This document shows positions 40,081 through 49,892 of a DNA stretch of 64,000 nucleotides, piece by piece. The position numbers and the translations under genes are program-made. Below the pieces are notes generated by a model, which made no database searches, was not told the origin of the DNA, and saw only the letters and a list, made by a program, of their open reading frames with translations. The stretch spans positions 186,001 to 250,000 of the forward strand of contig CAWGLZ010000005.1 of the NCBI GenBank assembly GCA_963823535.1, in the 5' to 3' direction. Each line of letters begins with the position of its first letter. The first letter of the stretch is position 1. This DNA is from RPQJ01 sp963823535 (GTDB taxonomy: Bacteria; Pseudomonadota; Gammaproteobacteria; Steroidobacterales; Steroidobacteraceae).

Positions 40081-40201
40081 GGCTGCGGCGTCGGCGCCGG
40101 CAGGCCCGGTTCGCCGGCGGCACGGCTCGCTGCGCGTCCGCCGTGCGGTGTGACATCATCGCCTGACGAACGAGCTGGCCCGCGGGAGCGGCGAACAGAA
40201 A

Positions 40202-43033
40202 ATGCGAATCCTCGATCGATCCGTGTATGTCGGGCCGTCGCTCTATGCGCACTTCCCGGTCATCCGGCTGGAACTCGACCTCGGCGAGCTCGAGGCCTGG
40301 CCGACGGTCCGCCTGGGCGGCGGGTTCATCGACGCCCTGGCGACGGCGCTGCCCGGCCTCGCGGAGCACGGCTGTTCCTACCGCGAGCCGGGGGGTTTCT
40401 TCCGTCGCATGCGCGAGGACGAAGGGACGTGGCTCGGGCACGTGCTCGAGCACGTCGCCATCGAGCTGCAGAACATCGCCGGCGAGGAGGTCACCTTCGG
40501 CAAGACGCGCAGTGCAGGACGACCGGGGGTGTACACGGTCGTGTACGAGTATGAACAGCGCGACGAGGGTATCGCGGCCGGCGAGCTCGGCCTGCGACTG
40601 CTCTGTTCCCTGCTGCCGGACGAGCTGCGTCCCCCGGACACCGTCCCGGACGGGTGGAACTGGCCGGAGGCGCGCGACGAGTTCATCCGCTTTGCGCAGC
40701 GCCGAGCCCTCGGGCCGTCGACCGCTTCCCTGGTGAAGGCCGCCGGGGCGCGGGGCATTCCCTGGCTGCGGCTCAACGACCAGTCACTGGTGCAGCTCGG
40801 CCACGGCCGGTACCAGCAGCGCATCCAGGCGACGGTCACCGGGCGCACGCCGCACATCGCCGTCGAACTCGCGAGCGACAAGGAGGAGACCAACAAGATC
40901 CTCGCGACGCTGGGGCTGCCCGTGCCGAAGCAGGAGCTCGTGCAGAGCGAGGGCCAGGCGCTACGCGCGGCGCGACGCATCGGTTTCCCGGTGGTCACCA
41001 AGCCGTACAACGGCAACCACGGTCGCGGCATCTCCATCCGGCTCATGACGGACGAGGAAGTGGCGCAGGGATACGCGGCGGCACGCGAGCACTCCCGCTC
41101 GGTGATCGTCGAGACGTTCCTCGAGGGGGACGATCACCGCCTGCTGGTCGTGAACGGCGAGCTGGTCGCGGCGACGCGTCGAACGCCGGGCCACGTCGTG
41201 GGGGACGGCGAGCACGCGGTGGAACAGCTCGTGGATCTCGTCAACCAGGATCCGCGCCGCGGCGTCGGCCACGAGAAGGTGCTCACCCGCCTCGAGATCG
41301 ACGCGCAGGCGCTCAAGATGCTCGAGCGCGCCGGCCTGACGCCGGCATCCGTGCCGGAGGCGGGGCAGATCGTCTACCTGCGCTCGACGGCCAACCTCTC
41401 GACCGGTGGCACCGCGACGGACGTGACCGACGTCATCCACCCCGACAACCGCGAGATGGCGGAGCGTGCCGTGCGCGCGATCGGGCTCGACGTCGGGGGC
41501 GTGGACTTCCTCTCGACGGACATCACCGAGAGCTACCGCAAGATCGGCGGCGGCATCTGCGAGGTGAATGCCGCGCCCGGCTTCCGCATGCACGTCGCGC
41601 CGAGCGAAGGCACGCCGCGCGACGTCGCCGCTCCGGTGATCGACATGCTGTTCCCGCCCGGGGCCCCGTCACGGGTGCCCATTGCCGCGATCACCGGGAC
41701 GAACGGCAAGACCACGACGGCGCGCATGCTGGCGCACGTGACCAAGATGGCGGGCCTCACGCCGGGACTGACGACCACGGACGGCGTCTACATCGACGGC
41801 CAGCGAACGGTGCAGGGCGACATGACGGGCCCGGTGTCCGCGCGCATGGTGCTGGCGGATCCGCAGATCGACATCGCGGTGCTCGAGACGGCGCGCGGCG
41901 GCCTGCTGCGCGCGGGCATGGGCGTCAACGAGATCAACGTCGGTGCGGTGCTGAACGTGCAGTCCGACCACCTCGGGCTGAAGGGCATCGACACGCTCGA
42001 GCAGCTCTCGGAAGTGAAGCGCATCATCGTCGAGGTGGCGACGGACTGTGCGGTCCTGAACGCCGACGACCCCCTGGTCATGCGCATGTCGGGCTACACC
42101 GAGGCCAGGAACATCTGCTACGTCACGCTGAACCCGCAGCACGCACTGGTGCGAGAGCACATCCGCGCCGGCGGCCGCGCCTGTGCGCTCGAGGCGGGTG
42201 TCAACGGACAGATGATCACGCTCTACGACCGCGGCAGCCACATTCCGCTCGTGTGGACGCATCTCATCCCCGCGACGCTCGAGGGACGTGCGCTGCACAA
42301 CGTCCAGAATGCGATGTTCGCCGCCGCCATGGCGTTCTCGCTCGGCATCAAGCTCGATGCGATCCGCCAGGGGCTGCGCACCTTCGACGCCACGTTCTTC
42401 CAGGCGCCGGGCCGCATGAACGTGTTCAACGAGCATCCCTTCAAGGTGCTGTTCGACTACGGGCACAACGCACACGCCGTGTCCGCGATGGCCGACCTCG
42501 CGCAGCGGCTCGACGTCACGGGCCGGCGCATCGTCGTGCTCGCGGGTCCGGGTGACCGGCGCGACGAGGATCTCGTCGCGATCGCGAATGCCGTGGCCGG
42601 GCGATTCGACCACTACGTGTGCCGGCGTGACGACAGCCTGAGGGATCGCGCTCCGGACGAGGTGCCGCGCATCCAGGCGGCCGCACTGCGCGCGGCGGGA
42701 GTGTCGGAGCAGGCGATCACGATCATCCCGGACGAGCAGGAAGCGATCGACGCCGCGCTGCACATGGGCCAGCCTGGCGACCTGCTGCTGGTCTTTGCGG
42801 ACGCGCTGGTGCGCTCGTGGAAGCAGATCACCAAGTTCCGGCCGGCGGGCGCGACATCGTCCACGGCGGCCTCCGCAGCTGTCGGGACAGGAGACCTCGG
42901 AGCCAGGGGCCTGGACGCCGCCGATCTAGCGTCCGAGGCCGGAGTTGCGGTCGAGACCGTCGCGCCGCTCAGCCTCGAGGGCCTCATCCGCGACGAACGC
43001 GGCATCCGCTACGCACCGGAGACTGACGACTGA
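40202..43033 (+). CDS. cphA: Cyanophycin synthetase
   Basis: Seen: 943 residues. An N-terminal CphA-specific domain (1-160; LGHVLEHVAIELQNIAGEEVTFGKTR) precedes an ATP-grasp domain (about 165-480; PVVTKPYNGNHGRGISI, GGICEVNAAPGFRMH). A Mur-ligase domain follows with P-loop TGTNGKTTT at about 498, DGVYIDGQRTVQGDMTGP and LFDYGHNAHAV. Known: it polymerises Asp and Arg to multi-L-arginyl-poly-L-aspartate, using ATP at both domains. The C-terminus adds an Ala/Thr-rich tail of about 65 residues. The Mur-ligase-type gene begins within 15 nt of its stop. Confidence 0.95.
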   Translation: MRILDRSVYVGPSLYAHFPVIRLELDLGELEAWPTVRLGGGFIDALATALPGLAEHGCSYREPGGFFRRMREDEGTWLGHVLEHVAIELQNIAGEEVTFGKTRSAGRPGVYTVVYEYEQRDEGIAAGELGLRLLCSLLPDELRPPDTVPDGWNWPEARDEFIRFAQRRALGPSTASLVKAAGARGIPWLRLNDQSLVQLGHGRYQQRIQATVTGRTPHIAVELASDKEETNKILATLGLPVPKQELVQSEGQALRAARRIGFPVVTKPYNGNHGRGISIRLMTDEEVAQGYAAAREHSRSVIVETFLEGDDHRLLVVNGELVAATRRTPGHVVGDGEHAVEQLVDLVNQDPRRGVGHEKVLTRLEIDAQALKMLERAGLTPASVPEAGQIVYLRSTANLSTGGTATDVTDVIHPDNREMAERAVRAIGLDVGGVDFLSTDITESYRKIGGGICEVNAAPGFRMHVAPSEGTPRDVAAPVIDMLFPPGAPSRVPIAAITGTNGKTTTARMLAHVTKMAGLTPGLTTTDGVYIDGQRTVQGDMTGPVSARMVLADPQIDIAVLETARGGLLRAGMGVNEINVGAVLNVQSDHLGLKGIDTLEQLSEVKRIIVEVATDCAVLNADDPLVMRMSGYTEARNICYVTLNPQHALVREHIRAGGRACALEAGVNGQMITLYDRGSHIPLVWTHLIPATLEGRALHNVQNAMFAAAMAFSLGIKLDAIRQGLRTFDATFFQAPGRMNVFNEHPFKVLFDYGHNAHAVSAMADLAQRLDVTGRRIVVLAGPGDRRDEDLVAIANAVAGRFDHYVCRRDDSLRDRAPDEVPRIQAAALRAAGVSEQAITIIPDEQEAIDAALHMGQPGDLLLVFADALVRSWKQITKFRPAGATSSTAASAAVGTGDLGARGLDAADLASEAGVAVETVAPLSLEGLIRDERGIRYAPETDD

Positions 43034-43047
43034 CCATCGAGGGCGCA

Positions 43048-44841
43048 TTGCCGTTCGACGACTCACGGCGCCTGACCGGGAGCAATCTCTTCTTTTCGAC
43101 CACCGGGGCCGTGCTGGAGGTCGTGGGCATCGAGGCCGACGACGCGCTGCTCGCGGGCTGGCGAGAACGGGTCGAGCGGGCACGATCACGACTCGGCTGG
43201 TCCGGCGGCATGGACGCCGGGGCCGTGGTGCGCCGCCATGCCGGCGGAGTCTCGCTCGCGATCACGGCTCCGTTCGACCAGTTGTTCACGGCGACGGAGG
43301 TGAACGAGTGGGCGCTGTGCGCCGCCTTGTATCTGCGTGATCCCGGGCACTGGGCCGGCCTGCAGCGGACGCTGACCGAGGCGGCGCTCGCGGCCGGCAG
43401 CACGTCGGCCGAGACGCTGCCCCCGGAAATCGACGAGGCGCCGGCCCTGACGCGCTTCGAGCAGCTGTCGCGCGCTGAGGCACGTCCGCATCTGCGCGCA
43501 CTGGTGGACGCGGCCGAATTGCGCGACTTGCCCTGGCTGCTCGACGACGAGATCTTCTCGGTCGGCGAGGGCTCGGGCGGCTGCAGCTTCTCGCTGAGTG
43601 CGCTGCCGTTCGTGGCCGACGTGCCGTGGGAGCGCCTGCACTCCGTGCCGACGGCACTGGTGACGGGTTCGAACGGCAAGACCACGACGGTCCGACTGGT
43701 CGCCGCGTGTCTGCGGGCCACCGGGCGGCGGGTCGGGTCCAGTTGTACCGACGGCCTGTTCGTGGACGGCGAGACGATCGATTCCGGAGACTACTCCGGG
43801 CCGGTCGGCGCACGCACGGTGTTGCGGGATCCGCGCGTGGACGGGGCGGTGCTCGAAACCGCGCGCGGCGGAATCCTGAGGCGCGGGCTGGCCGTGGCGC
43901 GCGCCGACGTCGCGGTGGTCACGAACATCAGCGAGGACCACTTCGGCGAGTACGGTATCCACGACCTCGGCGGCCTCGCGGATGCGAAGCTGACGGTCGG
44001 CTCCGTCATCGGTGCGGACGGACTGCTCGTGCTCAACGCCGACGATGCGATGCTGCGAACCCGCTGCGGCGGGCTGCACGCTCGTTTCGGACGGCGCAGC
44101 CCGATCGGCTGGTTCGCGCAGCATGCGGACCACGAACTGCTGCGCGCCCATCGCGCGGGCGGCGGCATGACCTGCGGGGTGCGCAACGGCTGCCTGATGC
44201 TGCACGTGGCCGGCGTCGAGCACGATCTCGGCGTCGTTTCGACCATGCCGCTGACGGTGGAAGGCCGGGCGGTCTACAACGTCGCCAATCTCGCGGCCGC
44301 CGCGTTGGCAGCGACGGGTCTGGGCATCGCTCCGGCGACGATCGCCGCGGTGTTCGCCCGCTTCGGCTCGGACCTGCGCGACAACGCCGGTCGGATGATG
44401 CGCTTCGACGTCCGCGGAGTGCGCGTGCTGCTCGACTATGCGCACAACCCCGAGGGGTTGGCCGGCTTGCTGCACGTGGCCAGCGGCCTGCGCGGCACCG
44501 GCGGCCGACTCGGCCTGCTGCTGGGGCACGCTGGCAACCGCAGCGACGCGGATATCGAGCGCCTGGCGAACGTCGCGGCCGCTGCCCGCCCGGACCTCGT
44601 CGTCGTCAAGGAACTGGAGGGTTACCTCCGTGGACGCGCCCCCGGGGAAGTCCCGGCCGTCATCCGCGCGGCACTGCTGCGCAGCGGCCTGCCGGAGTCC
44701 GCGCTGCCCCTGCGCTCCAGCGAGGTCGATGCCGCACGCTGTGCGCTCGACTGGGCACGACCCGGCGACGTCCTGCTGCTGCTCGTGCATTCGCTCGCCG
44801 CGCGCAGCGCCGTCGTGACCATGCTGGAAGCGGCCCGCTAG
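43048..44841 (+). CDS. CphA-related Mur ligase without an ATP-grasp domain
   Basis: Seen: 597 residues. The first about 190 are unlike Mur ligases and begin with DDSRRLTGSNLFFSTTGAVLEV. A Mur-ligase domain follows with P-loop TGSNGKTTT (206-214), DGLFVDGETIDSGDYSGP, LETARGGILRRGLAVA and LLDYAHNPEGL, closer to the CphA C-terminal half than to MurC-F. There is no ATP-grasp half, so it cannot be a full cyanophycin synthetase. Known: similar genes occur next to cphA in other proteobacteria, with unclear function. TTG 43048 has GAGG upstream; an in-frame CTG at 43030 overlapping the cphA stop is an alternative. Confidence 0.85.
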   Translation: MPFDDSRRLTGSNLFFSTTGAVLEVVGIEADDALLAGWRERVERARSRLGWSGGMDAGAVVRRHAGGVSLAITAPFDQLFTATEVNEWALCAALYLRDPGHWAGLQRTLTEAALAAGSTSAETLPPEIDEAPALTRFEQLSRAEARPHLRALVDAAELRDLPWLLDDEIFSVGEGSGGCSFSLSALPFVADVPWERLHSVPTALVTGSNGKTTTVRLVAACLRATGRRVGSSCTDGLFVDGETIDSGDYSGPVGARTVLRDPRVDGAVLETARGGILRRGLAVARADVAVVTNISEDHFGEYGIHDLGGLADAKLTVGSVIGADGLLVLNADDAMLRTRCGGLHARFGRRSPIGWFAQHADHELLRAHRAGGGMTCGVRNGCLMLHVAGVEHDLGVVSTMPLTVEGRAVYNVANLAAAALAATGLGIAPATIAAVFARFGSDLRDNAGRMMRFDVRGVRVLLDYAHNPEGLAGLLHVASGLRGTGGRLGLLLGHAGNRSDADIERLANVAAAARPDLVVVKELEGYLRGRAPGEVPAVIRAALLRSGLPESALPLRSSEVDAARCALDWARPGDVLLLLVHSLAARSAVVTMLEAAR

Positions 44842-44851
44842 CAGGCGCCGT

Positions 44852-46600
44852 TCAGGGCTGGCGCCACACGCCTTCGCGGCGAGGATCCGCGGCGCCTTCG
44901 ACCTGCCCGCCATCGCGCAGAACGACGCCGTGGATCCCGGACTCCTCGCCACGGCCCGACTTGATCTCGACGCCACGCGTCGCGAGGGCCTCGAGCACTT
45001 CGGGCGCCAGCTTGCTGACTTCACCGTAATACTGGCTGCCGCGGGCGATGACGTTCGGCAGGTCGATGGCTTGCTGCAGCGTCAGGCCCCAATCGAGCAG
45101 CCCGACGAGCGTCTTGGCGTTGTACGCGAGGATCGACGAGCCGCCCGGAGAGCCGAGCGCGGCCATCGGCCGGCCTGCCCGGTCGAGCACGATGACCGGG
45201 GCCATGGACGACCGCGGCCGCTTGCCCGGCGCGACGGCATTGGCCACCGGCTGTCCGTCCTCGAGCGGAACGAAGGAAAAATCCGTCAGCTCGTTGTTCA
45301 GGAAGAAGCCGTCCACCGCGCGCCCCGACCCGAACAGCGACTCGACGGTCGTCGTCATGGAAACGATGTCGCCGCGGTCGTCCACGACGACGAAGTGGCT
45401 GGTGCCCGCCGCCTCATGGGTCGCATCCCGGCCGATACGGGCGGCCGCGCGCCCCGGGGGATCACCGGCCACCGGTGGCGGACCGGCACGGTTCCCGATC
45501 AGGGTCGCTCGCTGCGCCACGTACGCCGGGTCCAGTAATCCGTCCACGGGAACCGCGACGAAGGCGGGATCGGCGACGTAGCGGTCGCGATCCGCGTACA
45601 TGAGCCGGGCCGCCTCGGCGAACAGGAACCAGGCCTGCGGATCCGACGGGCCGCGCGCCGCGATGTCGGTGTGCTCCAGGATCGCCAGCATCTGCAGCAA
45701 CGCGACGCCGCTCGACGGCGGGGGTGGCACGCAGACGACATAGACGCGGTACGGTCGGCATAGTGGCGTTCCTGCGCGCGGGTGATACGCGGCGAGGTCC
45801 GCGACGGCGAGCGAGCCCGGTCGCGGTTCACTCTGCGCGCGCGCGACGATCCGGCCGCCAATCGGTTCCTCCAGCAACGTCCTCGACCCCCCGGCCGCCA
45901 GAGCCCGCAGCGTCTGTGCGTAGGCCGGATTGCGCAGCGTGTCGCCGGCCTGCACGGGCGTGCCGTCGGGCCGCGAGAACAAGGCTCGCGCATCCTCCAG
46001 CGTCGCCTGCGGAAACTTGCTGTTCGCGAATCTGCCGAGACGTTGCGGCACGGTGAAGCCCTGTTCGGCCGCCCGCGTCGCGTCGTCGAACAGCGCAGAC
46101 CACGGCAGGCGACCGTGCTGTTCGTGCACCAGCCCCAGCATCGCGATCGCACCGGGCACGCCCGTCGAGCGGCCGCTGGTCACCGCATCGGCGTAGGACA
46201 GCGGCTTGCCCGTCTCGTCGAGAAACATGTCGGGCGTTGCACCGGCGGGCGCGGCCTCGCGGCCGTCATAGGCCGTCACCTGGCCCGTGCCGGCGTCGTA
46301 GTAGAGCAGGAAGGCACCACCGCCCAGGCCCGAGCTCTGCGGCTCGACGAGGCCGAGCGCCGCCTGGACGGCCACCGCGGCATCCGCCGCACCGCCTCCC
46401 GCGCGCAGCACGGCGAGTCCCGCCTCGACCGCAAGCGGATTTGCGGCAGCGATGCCGGCTGCATGAGCCGTCGTCGCTGCACCCACTGCCCCGGCCCGCT
46501 GTGCGTCCGGTGGCGCGACCGGTACGTGTCGGCAGGCGACGAGCCCGAGGATGCACGCGCAGGTGATTCCGGCAGCGATCCTGCGAATCAGTCGGGTCAT
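44852..46600 (-). CDS. ggt: Gamma-glutamyltransferase, lipoprotein-type export
   Basis: Seen: 582 residues. The N-terminus has a signal with a lipobox-like LVAC ahead of RHVP. The large-subunit part has VEPQSSGLGGGAFLLYYD. The autoprocessing site is at Thr400 in AAGTSHFVVVD, which becomes the N-terminal nucleophile of the small subunit; NNELTDFSF and GKRPRSSMAPVIV with PGGSSI complete the active site. Known: it cleaves gamma-glutamyl bonds of glutathione and related peptides in the periplasm. It has a good GGAGGGAG site. It ends 10 nt from the convergent Mur-ligase gene. Confidence 0.95.
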   Translation of the reverse strand: MTRLIRRIAAGITCACILGLVACRHVPVAPPDAQRAGAVGAATTAHAAGIAAANPLAVEAGLAVLRAGGGAADAAVAVQAALGLVEPQSSGLGGGAFLLYYDAGTGQVTAYDGREAAPAGATPDMFLDETGKPLSYADAVTSGRSTGVPGAIAMLGLVHEQHGRLPWSALFDDATRAAEQGFTVPQRLGRFANSKFPQATLEDARALFSRPDGTPVQAGDTLRNPAYAQTLRALAAGGSRTLLEEPIGGRIVARAQSEPRPGSLAVADLAAYHPRAGTPLCRPYRVYVVCVPPPPSSGVALLQMLAILEHTDIAARGPSDPQAWFLFAEAARLMYADRDRYVADPAFVAVPVDGLLDPAYVAQRATLIGNRAGPPPVAGDPPGRAAARIGRDATHEAAGTSHFVVVDDRGDIVSMTTTVESLFGSGRAVDGFFLNNELTDFSFVPLEDGQPVANAVAPGKRPRSSMAPVIVLDRAGRPMAALGSPGGSSILAYNAKTLVGLLDWGLTLQQAIDLPNVIARGSQYYGEVSKLAPEVLEALATRGVEIKSGRGEESGIHGVVLRDGGQVEGAADPRREGVWRQP

Positions 46601-46957
46601 CCGCTCCCTCCGTCCGCGAGTGTCAAAGCCGCAAGCTTAGCGTGTCCGCCGCCATGCGCGGGTGCGGGGTCGAGGTGGGGATGCCTGCGAATCCGGTTGT
46701 AAGGTCGCGGCGCAGCTCGAACGGGGCGCGGGTGCTCGCAGGTGCCCGGGGAGCAACCCGAACCACGACCGGGCGCGCCGCGACCAGACCGGTTCGCGGC
46801 CGACTGTCGTCAGGGCAACCCCGCCCGGTGGTTCCCGGGCACCCGGTCCTCCGTGGCAGGGCCCCCGCAAGTAAGGCCCGGAAATCGCCTCGGGGCGATT
46901 CGGTGTAATGCAGGGACAGGCTGTGAGCACTACCTACATCCCCCTACAATCGCGCGC
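46601..46957. other. 357-nt gap between ggt and the methyltransferase
   Basis: This divergent region contains the ggt ribosome binding site and a hairpin AATCGCC-TCGG-GGCGATT at 46883-46900 without a T-run. A -10-like TACAAT (46945-46950) lies 7 nt before the methyltransferase ATG. Apart from these I see no coding signal. Confidence 0.6.
46945..46950 (+). promoter_or_regulatory. Possible -10 element for a leaderless methyltransferase message
   Basis: TACAAT lies 7 nt before ATG 46958, and there is no Shine-Dalgarno sequence. Transcription would start at or next to the start codon. No convincing -35 was found. Confidence 0.4.
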
Positions 46958-47564
46958 ATGACTCTCCCGTCTTTCCTGTCGTTTTCCGAGGCTTGCGAGC
47001 GGAACAAGGATCCGATCCTGAGTGTCCTGCGCGAGGCCTTCTCCGGCCGCGCCCGGGTCATCGAGATCGGCGCGGGCACGGGCCAGCACGCGGTCCACTT
47101 CGCGCGAAACCTCCCGCGACGTCCAGTGGCAGCCGACCGACCGTTCCGAGTACCTGGCCGATCTCAGCGCGCGAATTGCGGCCGAGGGTCCGCCCAACCT
47201 ACGGGCACCCGTCGATCTCGACGTCCTCCAGGAAAGGTGGCCCGCACTCGAGGGCGATGCGGTGTTCAGCGCCAACACCCTGCACATCATGTCCTGGCGG
47301 GCGGTGGAAGCCTTCTTCGCCGGCGTCGGTCGCCTGCTGCCGGCCGGTGGGGTGCTGGCCGTGTATGGCCCGTTCAGGTACTCGGGGGACTACACCACCG
47401 AGAGCAACGCGGTGTTCGACCGCATGCTTCGGGAACGTGACCGCGCTAGCGGGATCCGGGATTTCGAAGCCGTCGATGCCTTGGCGACGGCGCAGGGGCT
47501 GGTACTCCGGGCCGACCACCCGATGCCGGCGAACAACCAGTTGCTGCTCTGGCGGCGCGCCTGA
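46958..47564 (+). CDS. DUF938 SAM-dependent methyltransferase-like protein with an apparent frameshift
   Basis: Seen: the first frame reads FSEACERNKDPILSVL and VIEIGAGTGQHAVHFARNLP. The family continuation (DVQWQPTDRSEYLADL, FSANTLHIMSWRAVEAFF, LAVYGPFRYSGDYT, and the end ADHPMPANNQLLLWRR) is in the next frame (+1). The break is at about 47113-47118 in CTCCCGCGAC; removing one base restores a protein of about 201 residues. It is either a sequence error or a recent pseudogene. Known: DUF938 proteins have the class I methyltransferase fold (GAGTG here), substrate unknown. The stop is 1 nt from that of the convergent gene. Confidence 0.78.
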
Positions 47565-47565
47565 T

Positions 47566-48687
47566 TCAGGTTGCCGGCAGCGGCAGATCCGGGTCCCAGA
47601 TGCGCTGCCACAGCCAGGGCAGCGCCGATGCGGGGGGGCGCTCGGTCGGTACCTGCCGGCTCGGCACTGCGGCGATGCGCTGCCCGTCCTGCTCGGCCAC
47701 GACGAAGGCGAACACGAACCAGGGCGTCTGGCCCATGCGCAGGTCGGTCATGACGATCGGGACGGTCGCCTTGCCAGCGTTCGGGCTGGCTGCGGCGGCT
47801 GTGTCGACCAGTCCGAGGATCTGGCCCAGGGTGCTGGCCGACCCGTCGGCGATGCGCGCCCCGGGGGCCGCCGGCCGGACGGCATAGAAACCCTTCGAGA
47901 ACCAGGCGAGGCGCTGCACGGCCCAGTCGTCGTCGATTTCCTCGAGGAGCCCGGAAGCGCTCGTGTGAAATGCCAGACGCAGATCGTGGTCGCCGTCGAA
48001 CAGCGAGTAGTAGCCCTCGTGGTAGCCGGCGCGGTCCATGACCAGGACGCGCCAGAGCAGGCTGTTGAAGGGTGCCGGCGTTACCATCACCCGGCTGTTC
48101 GAGAGCGGCGAGGCCGCGACGGCCCGGTGCACGACACCCTCGACGTGGGACTGGGCCGCGACGGTCCAGGCGAGGTAGACCGTGCTCGCGACGAGCCCCG
48201 CGGCGTTCCAGCGTGCCGCCTGCACGGGTTGCCGCCGGTGCAATCCTACGGCGGCGATGACACCGACGAGCAGGGGAACCGTGTACAAAGGATCGATGAT
48301 GAACACGCTGCCCACCCCGACGGGGTAGTCCGAGAACGGCAGCAGCAGTTGCGTACCGTAGACCGTAAATGCGTCGAGCAGCGGATGAGTGACGAGTGCG
48401 AGCCAGGCAAGCGCCAGCCACTCGCGGAAGCTCGCCCCCGCGCCCCTGTTGAGCCGCGCAATCAGCCAGGCAACGACAGGCGAGACGAGGGTCAGCCAGA
48501 AAAGCGAGTGACTCTCCGCCCGGTGGAAGGTGAAGTCCCGGACGGGGTCGCCGTAGGGGATCAGCACGTCCAGGTCAGGCAGGGTGCCGCAGACGGCACC
48601 CCACAGGGCCGCCCGTGGGCCGACTTTCCTGCCCAGCACGGCAGTGCCGACGGCTGCGCCTAGCGCAATCTGTGTCAATGAGTCCAT
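47566..48687 (-). CDS. DUF457/YdjM-type membrane-bound metal-dependent hydrolase
   Basis: Seen: 373 residues. The N-terminus SLTQIALGAAVGTAVLG and the metal-ligand segments LPDLDVLIPY, FHRAESHSLFW and THPLLDAFTVYGTQLLLPFS define the family, with four to five hydrophobic helices in the first 190 residues and a soluble C-terminal half. Known: these proteins have a conserved His/Asp set suggesting a membrane phosphatase-like hydrolase, but no established substrate. ATG 48687 gives the family N-terminus; the frame extends further without support. Confidence 0.85.
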   Translation of the reverse strand: MDSLTQIALGAAVGTAVLGRKVGPRAALWGAVCGTLPDLDVLIPYGDPVRDFTFHRAESHSLFWLTLVSPVVAWLIARLNRGAGASFREWLALAWLALVTHPLLDAFTVYGTQLLLPFSDYPVGVGSVFIIDPLYTVPLLVGVIAAVGLHRRQPVQAARWNAAGLVASTVYLAWTVAAQSHVEGVVHRAVAASPLSNSRVMVTPAPFNSLLWRVLVMDRAGYHEGYYSLFDGDHDLRLAFHTSASGLLEEIDDDWAVQRLAWFSKGFYAVRPAAPGARIADGSASTLGQILGLVDTAAAASPNAGKATVPIVMTDLRMGQTPWFVFAFVVAEQDGQRIAAVPSRQVPTERPPASALPWLWQRIWDPDLPLPAT

Positions 48688-48811
48688 GTCTCGGGGTCCG
48701 TTCGCGGTGCCGGGTGAATCAGAGTCATCCACGGTCGACGCGGAGCAACGGAGCGGCAATCATGGAGGGATCGGGCCCGCGAGTAAAGGTTCGCTCACGG
48801 ACTGGAGAATG

Positions 48812-49888
48812 ATGCATCCGCGATCCGCAGGCGCTGGACGACCACTGGCGACCCTCTTCGACGGGCCGCTCGATGTCGTGGGCGACGTACACGGTGAGAT
48901 CGACGCGCTCCGGGCGTTGCTCGGCCACCTGGGCTATGGGGCCGACGGTCTCCACCCGCAGGGCCGCCACGTCGTGTTCGTCGGCGACCTCTGTGATCGG
49001 GGCCCCGACAGTCCGGCGGTGCTCGACCTGGTCATGGCCTGGGTCGGCGCGGGCCGCGCGCAATGCGTGCTCGGCAACCACGAGTTCAACATGCTTCTCG
49101 GCGAGCCGAAGCACGGCAACGGCTGGTTCTTCGATCGCAACCACGAGCTGCGCAACGGCGAATTCCTCCACTCGCGGGCAGCGACCGCGGAACGCCGCGA
49201 CGCCTGGCTCGGGTTTCTCGACCGCCTCCCGCTGACTCTGGCGCGGGACGACCTGCGGGTCGTTCACGCGTGCTGGGACGACGCCGCGATCGGCGCGCTC
49301 GGTCCATTGCTCTCGTCCGGCGCGCGCTACCGGGAGGTTCACGACGCACTCGATGCGCAGGCCAAGGCGCTGCTGCGCAGCAGCGGCATCGACGCCCGGG
49401 CGGCGCGCGAGGTCAAGGCGTACCGTCACGCGTTCAAGGATCGCGATGCCGCGTTGCCCCTGCTGCCCGCGTGCGCGGAGGAGGCCACGATCCTGCAGAA
49501 CGCCAATCCCATCAAGGTGCTCACGTCCGGACTGGAGGGGCCGTCCGAGCGACCCGCCTGGGCGGGAGGGCGCTGGCGGATGACCGTCCGTGCACGCTGG
49601 TGGCAGGACTACCGGGCCGGACCGGCGGTCGTCATGGGTCACTACTGGCGTCGCGACCGCCGTGCCGTCCCCGCGGACGTGACCGGCGACTGGGACTATC
49701 CGCTGGAGGACTACGACGCCTATGAGTGGATGGGTCCCCGGCGCAACGTCTTCTGCGTGGATTACTCAGTGGGCGGGCGCTACCTGGAGCGCGCGCGAGG
49801 CGGCACGCCGCCGTACCAGACACGGCTCGCAGCCCTGCGCTGGCCGGAGCGCACGCTGGTCTTCGACGACGGCGAGTCCATCACTTGA
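48812..49888 (+). CDS. Calcineurin-like metallophosphoesterase (ApaH/PrpE type)
   Basis: Seen: about 358 residues. Phosphoesterase motifs are in order: VVGDVHGEIDAL, FVGDLCDRGPDS, LGNHEFNMLLG, VVHACWDD and MGHYWRRD. Known: relatives hydrolyse phosphoserine/threonine or diadenosine tetraphosphate with two metal ions. The C-terminal third (from about residue 245) is unlike ApaH and includes FCVDYSVGGRYLERARG, the end of the fold in PrpE-like members. ATG 48812 has GGAG 4 nt upstream; ATG 48809 is too close to it. The gene ends 4 nt from the convergent arsC. Confidence 0.85.
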   Translation: MHPRSAGAGRPLATLFDGPLDVVGDVHGEIDALRALLGHLGYGADGLHPQGRHVVFVGDLCDRGPDSPAVLDLVMAWVGAGRAQCVLGNHEFNMLLGEPKHGNGWFFDRNHELRNGEFLHSRAATAERRDAWLGFLDRLPLTLARDDLRVVHACWDDAAIGALGPLLSSGARYREVHDALDAQAKALLRSSGIDARAAREVKAYRHAFKDRDAALPLLPACAEEATILQNANPIKVLTSGLEGPSERPAWAGGRWRMTVRARWWQDYRAGPAVVMGHYWRRDRRAVPADVTGDWDYPLEDYDAYEWMGPRRNVFCVDYSVGGRYLERARGGTPPYQTRLAALRWPERTLVFDDGESIT

Positions 49889-49892
49889 GACT

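Noticed and set aside
41669..42763. Minus-strand open frame opposite cphA
   Set aside because: His/Arg/Val-rich shadow of the synthetase gene with no recognisable domain.
43048..44841. Reading the second Mur-ligase protein as a full cyanophycin synthetase
   Set aside because: It has no ATP-grasp domain or CphA N-terminal domain, so it cannot perform both additions.
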